Assembly: GCA_030158125.1 (NCBI GenBank)
Contig: JAOATL010000015.1
Location: 62,001-126,000 of the forward strand
DNA length: 64,000 nt
DNA from: Limnohabitans sp.
Lineage (GTDB): Bacteria; Pseudomonadota; Gammaproteobacteria; Burkholderiales; Burkholderiaceae_C
Direction: 5' to 3'
Made by a program: the position numbers and the translations under genes. Positions 35,019-43,988 of this stretch are shown here, piece by piece. The stretch's first letter is position 1; each line of letters begins with the position of its first letter. The notes under the pieces are model-generated. The model did no database searches, had not been told where the DNA came from, and saw only the letters and a program-made list of their open reading frames with translations.

Positions 35019-35957
35019 ATGAGCACCGCAATCCCCTCAATGGAAGACCGTGACGGCAAAATCTGGATGGACGGCAAGATGGTCGAATGGCGCGATGCCA
35101 AGATCCACGTTTTGACACACACCTTGCACTACGGTTGCGGCGCCTTTGAAGGCGTACGCGCATACAAAACTGTCAATGGCACGGCCATTTTCCGCTTGCA
35201 AGAGCACACCGATCGACTTTTCAACAGCGCCAAAATTTTGCGCATGAAACTGCCCTTCACCAAAGAAGAGGTCAACGAAGCCCAAAAAGCAGTGGTGCGT
35301 GAAAACAATTTGGAAAGCGGCTACATCCGTCCTTTGACATGGATTGGTTCGCAAAAGCTGGGCGTCAGCCCCAAAGGCAACACCATCCACCTGATGGTGG
35401 CTGCATGGACTTGGGGCGCGTACCTGGGCGAAGAAGGCATGAAGCGCGGCATTCGCGTTAAAACTTCTAGCTTCACACGCCATCACGTCAACATCACCAT
35501 GACACAGGCCAAGGCGGTCAGCAACTACACCAACTCCATCTTGGCCAACATGGAAGCCACCGATGAAGGTTACGACGAAGCTTTGTTGCTCGACACTTCT
35601 GGCTTTGTGTCTGAAGGTGCTGGCGAAAACTTGTTCGTGATCAAAGACGGTGTGATCTACACCCCCGACTTGTCTGCAGGCGCTTTGAACGGCATCACAC
35701 GCAACACCGTGTTCCACATTGCCAAAGATTTGGGCCTCGAGATTGTGCAAAAGCGCATCACACGCGATGAAGTTTATATTTGCGACGAAGCTTTCTTCAC
35801 CGGCACTGCCGCAGAAGTCACGCCCATCCGTGAACTCGACCGCATCGAAATTGGCGCTGGCAGCCGCGGTCCTATCACTGAAAAAATTCAGACCGCGTTC
35901 TTCGACATCGTGAATGGCAAGAACCCCAAATACGCACACTGGTTGACACGCGTTTAA
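35019..35957 (+). CDS. ilvE: Branched-chain amino acid aminotransferase IlvE
   Basis: The 312-residue class IV aminotransferase has HYGCGAFEGVRAY (about 35-47), FTRHHVNITMTQAKAVSNYTNS with the PLP Lys (about 168), EALLLDTSGFVSEGAGENLFV and LNGITRNTVFHIAKDLG. It makes the final transamination in Ile, Val and Leu synthesis. Ribosome site AAAGGAC precedes the ATG. The zinc-finger gene follows 13 bases later. Confidence 0.95.
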   Translation: MSTAIPSMEDRDGKIWMDGKMVEWRDAKIHVLTHTLHYGCGAFEGVRAYKTVNGTAIFRLQEHTDRLFNSAKILRMKLPFTKEEVNEAQKAVVRENNLESGYIRPLTWIGSQKLGVSPKGNTIHLMVAAWTWGAYLGEEGMKRGIRVKTSSFTRHHVNITMTQAKAVSNYTNSILANMEATDEGYDEALLLDTSGFVSEGAGENLFVIKDGVIYTPDLSAGALNGITRNTVFHIAKDLGLEIVQKRITRDEVYICDEAFFTGTAAEVTPIRELDRIEIGAGSRGPITEKIQTAFFDIVNGKNPKYAHWLTRV

Positions 35958-35970
35958 GGAAGAGCAAACC

Positions 35971-36174
35971 ATGAGCCAAGCTGTCGAACTCCTGGCCAAA
36001 GACCTGAACCCACAAGGTGGTGTCTTTTGCCCCAGCCCCAAAGCCGACATGAAGGTTTGGAACACGCACCCCAAGGTGTACTTGGACGTGGCCCGCGAAG
36101 GCCATGCCAAGTGCCCTTATTGCGGCACGGTCTACCAACTTAAAGCAGGCGAAACAGTCGGCCACGGCCACTGA
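35971..36174 (+). CDS. Zinc-finger CHCC-type protein (NDUFS6-like)
   Basis: This 67-residue protein has the CHCC pattern of the zf-CHCC family: FCPSP, a His in THPKVYLDV, and CPYCGTVYQL, ending in a His-rich tail GHGH. Related domains occur in the complex I subunit NDUFS6. In Burkholderiales it often follows ilvE. It probably binds one zinc ion; a role in respiration or metal handling is unproved. Confidence 0.8.
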   Translation: MSQAVELLAKDLNPQGGVFCPSPKADMKVWNTHPKVYLDVAREGHAKCPYCGTVYQLKAGETVGHGH

Positions 36175-36189
36175 GTCGACGCCTTTTTT

Positions 36190-36984
36190 ATGGCGGTGCC
36201 CTCGCTGACCATTGCGGTCCTGACCAAAAACGAAGCACACCGCATTGAGGCCTGCCTGGCCAGCGCCGCTTTCGCCGACCAAGTGCTGGTCGTCGACAGC
36301 GGCAGCACCGACAACACGGTGGCCTTGTCCCGCCAAGCGGGTGCCGAAGTCTTTGAATATCCCGACTGGCAAGGCTTTGCAGTTCAACGCAATCGCCTCA
36401 TTGCACATGCCAAGTGCGATTACATTTTTTTCTTGGACGCCGACGAACTCATCACACCGGCCTTTCAACAAGAGCTTCAAGCCATCGTGCAATCCAATGC
36501 CAAAGCCGTTTGGCAAATTCAATGGCGCATGGTGGCCTACGGGCATGAGTTGAAATACTACATTTCGCGCTCCAAAGTCGAGCGCCTGTTCCGACGCGAC
36601 ATGCTCAAGGAATATGTAGGTGCAGTGCACGAGCAAGCCATCTTGCACAACGAAAATCCTACAAGCCCAGTGCCCCGCAAAGTGATTGCAGCCAAGCTGT
36701 TGCATCATTCACGTGAAACCGTGCGAGGCAGTTTGGAGAAACTCACACAGTACGTCATGCTGGGCGCCAGCAAACGTGCACAAGCAGGCAAGCGCGGCGG
36801 CGTGGTGCGCGGTCTGGCTTCTGGCCTGTCGATGTTTGTGCGCTTGTATGTTTTCCGTTTGGGATTTTTGTGTGGCGGCGCTGGCTTTTTGTATTGTTTG
36901 TTCGTGGCCTTGGAAGCATTCTTCCGCTACGCCGCCCTGCACTACGACAAAGACCACCTCAGCAACAACGTGGGACGCGCTTAA
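36190..36984 (+). CDS. Family 2 glycosyltransferase (lipopolysaccharide core type)
   Basis: The 264-residue protein is a GT2 enzyme: LTIAVLTKNEAHRIEACLASA, VLVVDSGSTDNTV, QRNRLIAHAKCDYIFFLDADEL (metal Asp pair about 85-87) and a C-terminal hydrophobic segment (about 215-245) that probably binds the membrane. It resembles WaaE/KdtX-type beta-1,4-glucosyltransferases acting on LPS inner core. It is 15 bases after the zinc-finger gene and convergent with the sensor kinase. Confidence 0.85.
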   Translation: MAVPSLTIAVLTKNEAHRIEACLASAAFADQVLVVDSGSTDNTVALSRQAGAEVFEYPDWQGFAVQRNRLIAHAKCDYIFFLDADELITPAFQQELQAIVQSNAKAVWQIQWRMVAYGHELKYYISRSKVERLFRRDMLKEYVGAVHEQAILHNENPTSPVPRKVIAAKLLHHSRETVRGSLEKLTQYVMLGASKRAQAGKRGGVVRGLASGLSMFVRLYVFRLGFLCGGAGFLYCLFVALEAFFRYAALHYDKDHLSNNVGRA

Positions 36985-38273
36985 ACCTTCGGCAAGCGCA
37001 GCACAAAACAAGCGCCACCGCCAGGCCGCTCTTCACAAGTCACTTGCCCTTGATGGCGCGCGGCAATGGACTTGACCAATGCCAAACCCAATCCCACGCT
37101 CCCCGCGCGCTCGCTGGCACCCGGCAAACGAAAGAAGGGCTCAAAGATTTTGTCGCGAAACGCCACTGGCACGCCAGGGCCACGATCGCACACGGTCAAA
37201 ACCACTTCCGTGCCTGTGACAGACCCCATCACATGCACATCTTCGGGCCCATGAATGGCACCATAGCGACCCGCATTCTCAAGCAGGTTGCGAATGAGAC
37301 GGCGCATCAACTTCACCACGCCTTGCGTTTGCAAGGTTTGCACGCCGGCTTGAACATCAAACACCGCACCAACACGCGCACACTCTTCGGCACACAAGCC
37401 CATCAAGTCCACGGCCTCGACGGTGCCTAAATCGGCTTCTTGCGCATCGAGACGACTGGCCAGCAAAATTTCATCAATCAACTGATCGAGTTCTGCAATG
37501 TTGCGCGCAATTTCTTGTTTGGCCGCATCGTTTGTGCTGGCGCCCATGAACTCCAAACCCATCCGAATGCGTGTGAGCGGGGATCGCAACTCATGCGATG
37601 CGTTGGCCAGCAAAGATTTTTGAGACGTCAAAAGCGTCTGTTGCGAATGCATCAGGTTTTGAATGCGCTCGGCGGCTGCGTTAAACCGCTTGGACAAATC
37701 GGCCACTTCGTCTTGCCCGTGTTCGGACATGCGAACGGTCAAATCGCCTTCACCCCAGCGCTGGACGCCTTGCTGCAAAGACTCCAGACGTCTGGTTAGT
37801 TTGCGCACGATGGGATACACACCAATGGCCACAGCCAAGCCGACCAACAACAGCATCCAAACAAAACCATACGGGGGTCTTGCCCACCAAGGGCTTACAT
37901 CTCGGGGGTTGTTGGGCATGCCCCGATTGAGACCGTTAGGGCCTAATCCCATACTTGGCCCCGTGCCTTGCGCCACAGCCGGCGGTCGCTTGGGCAACAA
38001 CAAATTTAACTTTTGACCATCGGGCAAGGTCACCTCAAATGTGACACCCAGTCCGCGTTGCAGTTGCCCTGGCGCAGCGGCGATCAGTTCACCTTGCGCA
38101 TTGCGCACCTGCAACTCATGCGTATTCTGCGAACCACTGCGTGCCACATGCTCAACTGACAAACTCCAGGCCCAGCCCACCACCAGCATCAACACGGCCA
38201 CGCCCACCACCACCGCCAACCAAATGCGAAGGTACAGGTGCTTTGCAATAGAGGACAGCCAATTCATGCGCAC
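36981..38273 (-). CDS. Sensor histidine kinase (CpxA/RstB-like)
   Basis: The 430-residue protein has two membrane segments (about 15-37 and 140-160) flanking a periplasmic domain with a Pro/Gly/Asn-rich stretch, then HAMP, a HisKA domain with phospho-acceptor His in HELRSPLTRIRMGLEF (about 228), and a HATPase with NLLENAGRYG, DRGPGVP and GLGLALVKSIA. The frame opens at GTG 38273, abutting the response regulator stop; ATG 38267 is an alternative. It forms a pair with that regulator; the signal is unknown, probably envelope stress. Confidence 0.93.
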   Translation of the reverse strand: MRMNWLSSIAKHLYLRIWLAVVVGVAVLMLVVGWAWSLSVEHVARSGSQNTHELQVRNAQGELIAAAPGQLQRGLGVTFEVTLPDGQKLNLLLPKRPPAVAQGTGPSMGLGPNGLNRGMPNNPRDVSPWWARPPYGFVWMLLLVGLAVAIGVYPIVRKLTRRLESLQQGVQRWGEGDLTVRMSEHGQDEVADLSKRFNAAAERIQNLMHSQQTLLTSQKSLLANASHELRSPLTRIRMGLEFMGASTNDAAKQEIARNIAELDQLIDEILLASRLDAQEADLGTVEAVDLMGLCAEECARVGAVFDVQAGVQTLQTQGVVKLMRRLIRNLLENAGRYGAIHGPEDVHVMGSVTGTEVVLTVCDRGPGVPVAFRDKIFEPFFRLPGASERAGSVGLGLALVKSIAARHQGQVTCEERPGGGACFVLRLPKV

Positions 38274-38990
38274 TTACTTTTGTTGCTTGGCAAATACATA
38301 CCCGACACCGCGCACTGTCAAAATTCGCTCAGGCGCTTTGTGATCGTCTTCGATGGCCATGCGAATTCGCCCCATGTGTACATCGATGGAGCGGTCAAAG
38401 GCTTCCAACTCTCGCCCCCGCACAGCTTCCATGATTTGGTCACGCGAGAGCACTCGGCCAGCGCGCTCGGCCATTGCCACCAGCAAGTCAAATTGATAAG
38501 AAGTGAGCTCGCAAGTTTGACCTTTGACCATGACGGTACGGGCGTCACGGTCAATTTCTAAACTGCCAAATTGCATGCGTGTATGACTGGCTGAACCCCC
38601 ATCGGATTTGCGCCGCAAGATGGCACGAATGCGTGCCAACAGTTCTCGCGGCTCAAACGGCTTGGGCAAATAGTCGTCGGCGCCCAACTCCAAGCCAATG
38701 ATGCGGTCCATGGGGTCGCCTTTGGCCGTGAGCATGAGCACCGGCGTTTGTGCTTGAGCACCACTGAGACTGCGAATTTTTTGACACACCTGCAGTCCAT
38801 CCATGTCGGGCAGCATCAGGTCCAAAATAACCAAATCGGGTGAAGTGCGTTGCACCGCTGTCAAGCCCTGTGCACCATCTGCCGCGTGCGCAAAACCAAA
38901 ACCTGACTGACGCAGGTAATCGCCCACCATCTTGGCCAGGCGTTCGTCGTCTTCGATCATCAAGAGTTGCGGCGTCATACTTTGAACCAT
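38274..38990 (-). CDS. OmpR-family response regulator
   Basis: The 238-residue protein has a receiver domain with IEDDERLAKMVGDYLRQSGFG, phospho-acceptor Asp in LVILDLMLPDMDGLQ (about 57), VLMLTAKGD and YLPKPFEPREL, then a winged helix with ELTSYQFDLLVAMAERAGRVLSRDQIMEAVRGRELEAFDRSIDVHMGRIR and GVGYVFA. It is closest to CpxR/RstA-like regulators. It abuts the sensor kinase gene and precedes it in transcription. Confidence 0.94.
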   Translation of the reverse strand: MVQSMTPQLLMIEDDERLAKMVGDYLRQSGFGFAHAADGAQGLTAVQRTSPDLVILDLMLPDMDGLQVCQKIRSLSGAQAQTPVLMLTAKGDPMDRIIGLELGADDYLPKPFEPRELLARIRAILRRKSDGGSASHTRMQFGSLEIDRDARTVMVKGQTCELTSYQFDLLVAMAERAGRVLSRDQIMEAVRGRELEAFDRSIDVHMGRIRMAIEDDHKAPERILTVRGVGYVFAKQQK

Positions 38991-39070
38991 ACTTGCTTAG
39001 AGCGACATGATGCACTGACAAATGCCCAATTGCGTCAGCCTGACCTGAAGCGCTCGTAAAGTTAGGTAAA

Positions 39071-40396
39071 TCAAGGTCTGTCTGGGGGTTGAAAGCGCCA
39101 AGCCAGACCCACCAATATCAGCACAGGCAACCCAAGCCATGCCGTGGCATGGAAGAAGTCAGCATAGCCATGCGCATTCACATAGTCGCCGGAAAACCCG
39201 GCAATGAACTTTGGCAGTAGCAACATCATGGAGCTCAGCAGTGCATATTGTGTGGCCGAATATTGCACATTGGTCAGCGACGACAAGTATGCAATGAAAG
39301 CGGCCGAGGCAATGCCACTGGACAAATTATCGGCTGACACCACCAACATCAAGGCATTCACATCATGACCGTGCCCGCTGAGCCAAGCAAACAACACATT
39401 GCTCAAAGCGCTGAGCACCGCGCCCAACATCAAGATGCGCATCACGCCCCAGCGCAGCGCCATCACGCCCCCGACAAAAGCGCCCAGCAAAGTCATGAGC
39501 ACACCATAGACTTTGGTCACAGTGGCCACTTCAGCTTTGGTGTAACCCATGTCGACGTAAAAAGGATTGGCCATGATGCCCATCACCACATCGCTGATGC
39601 GATAGACCGCGATCAAGCTCAAAATTAAGACAGCCTGCCATTTGTAACGCTTGAGAAAGTCGGCAAAGGGCGCAATCAAAGCACCCTGCAACCACTCTTT
39701 CAAGTTTCTTGCCGGGGGTAGCTGGGCCGGCACAGGCTCTTGGGACATCAAAACGGTGATGCATCCCACAGACATGCTGGCCGCCATCACCAAATAAGCC
39801 GCTTGCCATGCCGCATGCACATAGCCCTCGGTGTTGTCACCCTGTACCCAAGCAGCCACCCACAGCACACCCGCACCAGCCCAAATCATGGCCAGTCGAT
39901 AACCGGTTTGATAACTGGCGGCCAAAGCCGCTTGCTGCTTAGGGTCTGCAGACTCAATCCGAAACGCGTCCAATGCAATGTCTTGCGTGGCAGAGCCTAC
40001 GGCCACCAACAACGCGCACCACACCACCGGCCCCAAGGTTTGCGAAGGATCGCTGAGGGCCATGCCCACCAAACCCAGCACCACCATGCTTTGCGCCAGC
40101 AACAACCAACTGCGGCGACGGCCCAATCGATGGGTGAGGCCAGGGATAGGCAGTCGGTCGACCAAGGGGGCCCAAACCCACTTGAAGGCATACGCCAGCC
40201 CCACCCAACTCAGGTAACCAATGGTGCTGCGGTCGATGCCGGCCTCACGCAACCTGAAGCTCAAGGTGCCCAATACCAAAAGCAAAGGCAAACCTGCAGC
40301 AAAGCCCAGTAACAACATGCGCAAGCTGGCTGGTTGCAGATAAATGCGCCATGAGGCAAGCCAAGACAAGGGGGTGGCAGTGGTCTTTTCGGTCAT
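39071..40396 (-). CDS. AmpG-like MFS permease (muropeptide transporter family)
   Basis: The 441-residue protein has about 12-14 membrane segments. AmpG-family motifs are LLLGFAAGLPLLLVLGTLSFRLREAGIDRSTIGYLSWVGLAYAFKWVWAPLVDRLPIPGLTHRLGRRRSWLLL near the N terminus and QDIALDAFRIE around residue 125. AmpG imports GlcNAc-anhydroMurNAc peptides from wall turnover. ATG 40396 is used; the frame opens 15 codons earlier. It is divergent from the M48 peptidase. Confidence 0.87.
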   Translation of the reverse strand: MTEKTTATPLSWLASWRIYLQPASLRMLLLGFAAGLPLLLVLGTLSFRLREAGIDRSTIGYLSWVGLAYAFKWVWAPLVDRLPIPGLTHRLGRRRSWLLLAQSMVVLGLVGMALSDPSQTLGPVVWCALLVAVGSATQDIALDAFRIESADPKQQAALAASYQTGYRLAMIWAGAGVLWVAAWVQGDNTEGYVHAAWQAAYLVMAASMSVGCITVLMSQEPVPAQLPPARNLKEWLQGALIAPFADFLKRYKWQAVLILSLIAVYRISDVVMGIMANPFYVDMGYTKAEVATVTKVYGVLMTLLGAFVGGVMALRWGVMRILMLGAVLSALSNVLFAWLSGHGHDVNALMLVVSADNLSSGIASAAFIAYLSSLTNVQYSATQYALLSSMMLLLPKFIAGFSGDYVNAHGYADFFHATAWLGLPVLILVGLAWRFQPPDRP

Positions 40397-40442
40397 GTTC
40401 TCATTATCCAAGTCTGCGCAAGGAATTCCAATGCACGTCACC

Positions 40443-40470
40443 TTGAAATCTCTGCTTGCGGCACTATGAT
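40443..40470 (+). promoter_or_regulatory. Sigma70-type promoter for the M48 peptidase gene
   Basis: TTGAAA (40443-40448) and TATGAT (40465-40470) are 16 bases apart and each match consensus in five of six bases. The expected start point is about 40477, the A of the ATG, so the mRNA may be leaderless; no Shine-Dalgarno sequence precedes the ATG. Confidence 0.55.
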
Positions 40471-40476
40471 TGAAAA

Positions 40477-41388
40477 ATGTGCTGGCGTTGCTTTACACCT
40501 TCTGACCCCGCTCACCCTGGCGCGCCTTTGAAGGCCGCGCAGGGTGCTTCGTCGCGGCGCTCGTTTTTGAATCACTGGGGAGCGGGTCTGGGCATAGCCG
40601 CCTTGGTCCAAACGACGGCGCATGCCCAAGTCGATGTCGGCCAAGCCTCCAGCGTACGCAAATTGGTGCCAGCAGAATCTTTAGAGCAATCGGCCAGGCA
40701 GCAGTACCAACAAACTTTGGGCGAAGCCAGTCGCAAAGGGGCTTTGGCACCCGACGACTACCCCCAACTCAAACGCTTGCGAGCCATTGCCAACCGACTC
40801 ATTCCCTACACCGCGCAGTGGAATCCCGATGCACGCAAGTGGAAATGGGAAGTCAATTTAATCGGCAGCAAGCAGCTCAATGCGTGGTGCATGCCCGGCG
40901 GCAAAATCGCGTTTTACACTGGCATCTTGGACCAATTGCAGTTGACCGATGACGAAGTGGCCATGATCATGGGCCACGAAATGGCGCATGCCCTGCGTGA
41001 ACATGCGCGCGAGCGCTTGGCCAAATCAAAAGCCACCAGCATGGGCTTGTCGGTGGCCTCGCAATTGTTGGGTTTGGGTCAACTGGGCGATGTGGCGGCC
41101 AACGTCGGCACCCAATTGCTCACCCTGAAATACAGCCGCGACGATGAAACCGAAGCCGACTTGGTCGGTTTGGAAATTGCAGCACGTGGCGGCTTCAAAC
41201 CCGAAGCCAGTGTGCAGCTTTGGAAAAAAATGTTGGGCGCCACTGGCGGCGGCAAAGGTCAGCCTGGTTTTTTGTCAACGCACCCCAGTGGCAACAATCG
41301 CATTCAAGAACTCGAAGCCAATTTGCCCAAGGTGGCCCTGCTCTTCGAAAAAGGCCGGCAAAACCCGGCCAATGCAGCACTGAACTGA
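40477..41388 (+). CDS. M48 family metallopeptidase with Tat-type signal
   Basis: The 303-residue protein has a twin-arginine signal (SRRSFLNHWGAGLGIAALVQTTAHA, residues about 26-50), then a peptidase with the zinc motif HEMAHALREHAR (about 168-179) and the third ligand Glu in DDETEADLVGLEIAARGG (about 226). Related periplasmic M48 proteases (BepA/LoiP group) check outer-membrane proteins. The start is predicted leaderless; a TTG at codon 18 is an alternative. It is convergent with the MBL hydrolase gene. Confidence 0.88.
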   Translation: MCWRCFTPSDPAHPGAPLKAAQGASSRRSFLNHWGAGLGIAALVQTTAHAQVDVGQASSVRKLVPAESLEQSARQQYQQTLGEASRKGALAPDDYPQLKRLRAIANRLIPYTAQWNPDARKWKWEVNLIGSKQLNAWCMPGGKIAFYTGILDQLQLTDDEVAMIMGHEMAHALREHARERLAKSKATSMGLSVASQLLGLGQLGDVAANVGTQLLTLKYSRDDETEADLVGLEIAARGGFKPEASVQLWKKMLGATGGGKGQPGFLSTHPSGNNRIQELEANLPKVALLFEKGRQNPANAALN

Positions 41389-41413
41389 GGTCAACGGTCT
41401 GCGCGCCTTGGCT

Positions 41414-42052
41414 TCAGGTGCCGCCCACATAGGGGTTACTTTGGCGCTCACGGCCAAAGGTGCTTTCAGGGCCATGACCCGGAATGAACACCGTGTCGTC
41501 GCCCATTGGCCACAAGCGCTGCGTGATGCTGGCAATCAAGGTGTCATGATCGCCTTGCGGAAAATCAGTTCGACCAATGCTGCCTGCAAACAACACATCA
41601 CCCACAAATGCACGCTTGATGTCAGGCGAGTAAAACACCACATGGCCAGGGGTGTGGCCGGGACAATGGCGCACGTTCAAGGTATATGCGCCCAATTGAA
41701 CTGTGTCGCCATCTTGCAACCAACGTGTGGGGGTGAACACTTCAGCATCGGGGAACTGAAACATCCGGCCTTGGTCTGACAAGCGGTCAATCCAAAACTG
41801 ATCGCCTGCATGCGGGCCCACAATGGGCAAATTCAATTTGCGCGCCAAGACCGCTGTACCCCCCGCGTGATCGATGTGCGCATGCGTCAGCCAAATTTGT
41901 TCTAAGCTGAGTTGGTGTTGCGCCACAGCCGCCAAGATCAAGTCCAAGTCGCCGCCAGGGTCAATCACCGCGGCCTGGCGCGTCTGGTCATCCCAAATCA
42001 AAGAGCAGTTTTGTTGAAAGGGCGTGACGGGGATGGTTTGGTACTGAAGCAT
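41414..42052 (-). CDS. MBL-fold metallo-hydrolase (glyoxalase II-like)
   Basis: The 212-residue protein has the beta-lactamase-fold metal motif THAHIDHAGGT (about 56-66), later ligands in RHCPGHTPGHVVFYSPDIKRAFVGDVLFAGSIGRTDFPQG and FIPGHGPESTFGRERQSNP. This is the YcbL/GloB-like group hydrolysing thioesters such as S-lactoylglutathione. It is divergent from the bacteriocin-like locus. Confidence 0.9.
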   Translation of the reverse strand: MLQYQTIPVTPFQQNCSLIWDDQTRQAAVIDPGGDLDLILAAVAQHQLSLEQIWLTHAHIDHAGGTAVLARKLNLPIVGPHAGDQFWIDRLSDQGRMFQFPDAEVFTPTRWLQDGDTVQLGAYTLNVRHCPGHTPGHVVFYSPDIKRAFVGDVLFAGSIGRTDFPQGDHDTLIASITQRLWPMGDDTVFIPGHGPESTFGRERQSNPYVGGT

Positions 42053-42125
42053 GGTGCGGTTTCAATGTGTTGCGCTTGCAAGGCAATGTAACAAAGTTTG
42101 TCCGAGAAACCCGTATTGTGAAGTC

Positions 42126-43451
42126 ATGTTCACTGCACGCACCATGACCACACCACTTTTTCGTCCAGAAGTCACGCTCGCCAAGCAAGCCTCGTGGCTG
42201 GGCAGCATCCAACTGGCACACAACCCGCGCTTTACCGTTGTGGCCAGTGTTGCGCTGCTGCTGGCAGGCGCTTTGCTGGCGTTTGGCGCGTGGGGCAAAG
42301 TGGCGCGCAAGGTGCGGGTCCCTGGCATCCTCATGCCACACATGGGCACCGTGGAATTAAGCGCCAACCTTCCAGGTGTTCTGCTTGAGCAACGTGTGCA
42401 AGAAGGGGACTGGGTTCAGCAAGCCCAAACTCTGTTTGTCATCAACACCGACAAAACCACGGCCCAAGGCAGCACATCGACCTTGCTCTCCTCTCACTTG
42501 GCGCAGCGGCGCAGCACCCTCTTGGCCGAGCGCGCCTCACGCGTGGCCCAGCAGCAGCAGCGGGCGTCTCAATTAAGCGAACGCATCCGTTCACTTGCGC
42601 TCGAAATTGCACAAGCCTCACAAGAGCAGGTGTTGGCCAAGCGCAGGGTTGAGTTGGCTCACAAAACATGGCGCCGATTTGAACAAATGGCACACGAGGG
42701 TTTTGTCTCAGACATCCAATCTCAAAACAAGCAAGAAGAACTCATCGACCTGCAATCGCGTTTGGAAAATGTACAAAGAAGCGGTGTGGCATTGGCACGC
42801 GAGCACAGCGCCACGCAGGCCGACTTGCTCAATCTGCACAAACAACTGGCCATCGATTTGCTGCAACTCGATCGCAGCCTGGCCAGCCTCGACCAAGAAA
42901 CCACCGAGAACCAATCGCGCAAAAATGTCAGCGTATTGGCCCCGCAAGCAGGCCAAATCAGCACCCTGCACTTGCCTTTGGGCGCCATGGTGCAAGCGGG
43001 TCAAACCATTGCCAGCTTGGTGCCCCACACAGCGCACCCCACCTCAATCAGTACGCACTCAGCCCCACTCATCGCAGCCTTGTTTGCACCCACGCGCACC
43101 GCCGGGTTCATTCAGCCGGGCCAAGAGGTTTGGCTTCGACTTGGCGCATACCCCTATCAAAAATTTGGCTTGGCCAAAGGCCACGTGGTCAAAGTCAGCG
43201 GCACCCCCATCGCGCCACAAGATTTACCGCACGGCCAAGGCAGCGCCTTGATGTCTTCCACCCAAAGCAACGAACCCCTTTACCGCATACACGTGGCCTT
43301 GGCATCGCAACATGTTGTGGCATTTGGCCAGTCGCACGAGCTGCGCCCTGGCATGACCCTCGAGGCCGACATCATCCACGATGTGCGCGGCATTTGGGAA
43401 TGGGTATTCGAGCCGCTACTGGCCCTGCATGCACGTCAACAATCATCATGA
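42126..43451 (+). CDS. HlyD/CvaA-type membrane fusion protein (export adaptor)
   Basis: The 441-residue protein has one N-terminal membrane segment (about residues 35-60, VASVALLLAGALLAFGAWG), a lipoyl half-motif (PHMGTVELSANLPGVLLEQRVQEGDWVQQAQTLFVI), a long coiled-coil region (about 115-265) and a second barrel half (SVLAPQAGQISTLHLPLGAMVQAGQTIASLVP). It would link the ABC transporter to an outer-membrane channel, as CvaA does for microcin V. ATG 42126 is used; MTTPL at 42144 is possible. Its stop overlaps the start of the CPBP-like gene. Confidence 0.88.
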   Translation: MFTARTMTTPLFRPEVTLAKQASWLGSIQLAHNPRFTVVASVALLLAGALLAFGAWGKVARKVRVPGILMPHMGTVELSANLPGVLLEQRVQEGDWVQQAQTLFVINTDKTTAQGSTSTLLSSHLAQRRSTLLAERASRVAQQQQRASQLSERIRSLALEIAQASQEQVLAKRRVELAHKTWRRFEQMAHEGFVSDIQSQNKQEELIDLQSRLENVQRSGVALAREHSATQADLLNLHKQLAIDLLQLDRSLASLDQETTENQSRKNVSVLAPQAGQISTLHLPLGAMVQAGQTIASLVPHTAHPTSISTHSAPLIAALFAPTRTAGFIQPGQEVWLRLGAYPYQKFGLAKGHVVKVSGTPIAPQDLPHGQGSALMSSTQSNEPLYRIHVALASQHVVAFGQSHELRPGMTLEADIIHDVRGIWEWVFEPLLALHARQQSS

Positions 43452-43987
43452 ACATCATTCAAAAAATAAGAGCAACTCATCTCAATCGGCATGGCTTCAT
43501 CGATGCCTTGGTTGGCATTGTCGTGTTCCAGGTGGTCTACATCACACTGCTTTTCAAATTGAGCACTACTGACATTGACGTGAGTGGCCTCACGCCGCCC
43601 TCCATTGGCTTCATCCTTTTAACAAGTTTGGTCGTTGCACCATTGGTTGAAAATTTGGCCTTGGTTTGCTTGGCCGCCATTCACGAAAAGTTATTCAACC
43701 GAACGGGCCTGTTTGTCGTGGCACCCATGCTGTTGACCGCCTTTCACTTTTACAGCCCTCGTCCCATGCACTTCCCCATTCTTTTACGCGTGCTGAGTTT
43801 GTTTTTTTTCTTTTATGTGTATCTAAAGCAGTACGACTTGCACAAGTTGGAAACAGGCAAATTCAAAGCCCTGCTGCTTTCTAGCGTCATCCACTTTGCA
43901 ACCAATGCCAGCGCCATCCTGATTTCTTTTTTTCTTGAACCCGATATCGACGCTGAAACGATTTTTTCAGCACAACCAGGAGAATGA
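43448..43987 (+). CDS. Divergent CPBP (CAAX-protease/bacteriocin-processing) family membrane protein
   Basis: The 179-residue protein has about five membrane segments. Its spacing of Glu68 (PLVEN), His100 (LTAFHF), His149 and Asn153 (HFATN) matches the Glu-His-His-Asn set of Rce1-type intramembrane proteases (gaps 32, 49 and 4). The second Glu and Arg of the EExxxR motif are missing. It overlaps the adaptor stop by ATGA and ends one base before the peptide gene start. Such proteins often serve as bacteriocin immunity or processing factors; which applies here is inference. Confidence 0.7.
   Translation: MNIIQKIRATHLNRHGFIDALVGIVVFQVVYITLLFKLSTTDIDVSGLTPPSIGFILLTSLVVAPLVENLALVCLAAIHEKLFNRTGLFVVAPMLLTAFHFYSPRPMHFPILLRVLSLFFFFYVYLKQYDLHKLETGKFKALLLSSVIHFATNASAILISFFLEPDIDAETIFSAQPGE
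43978..43983 (+). promoter_or_regulatory. Ribosome site fixing the start of the double-glycine peptide
   Basis: AGGAGA lies six to seven bases before ATG 43989 and overlaps the end of the CPBP-like gene. It decides the short start over an in-frame ATG-like opening at 43935, which would bury the double-glycine leader. Confidence 0.8.
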
Positions 43988-43988
43988 C

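Noticed and set aside
35037..36110. Long minus-strand open frame (357 codons) antisense to ilvE and the zinc-finger gene
   Set aside because: Crosses two well-supported genes on the other strand and shows no recognisable domain.
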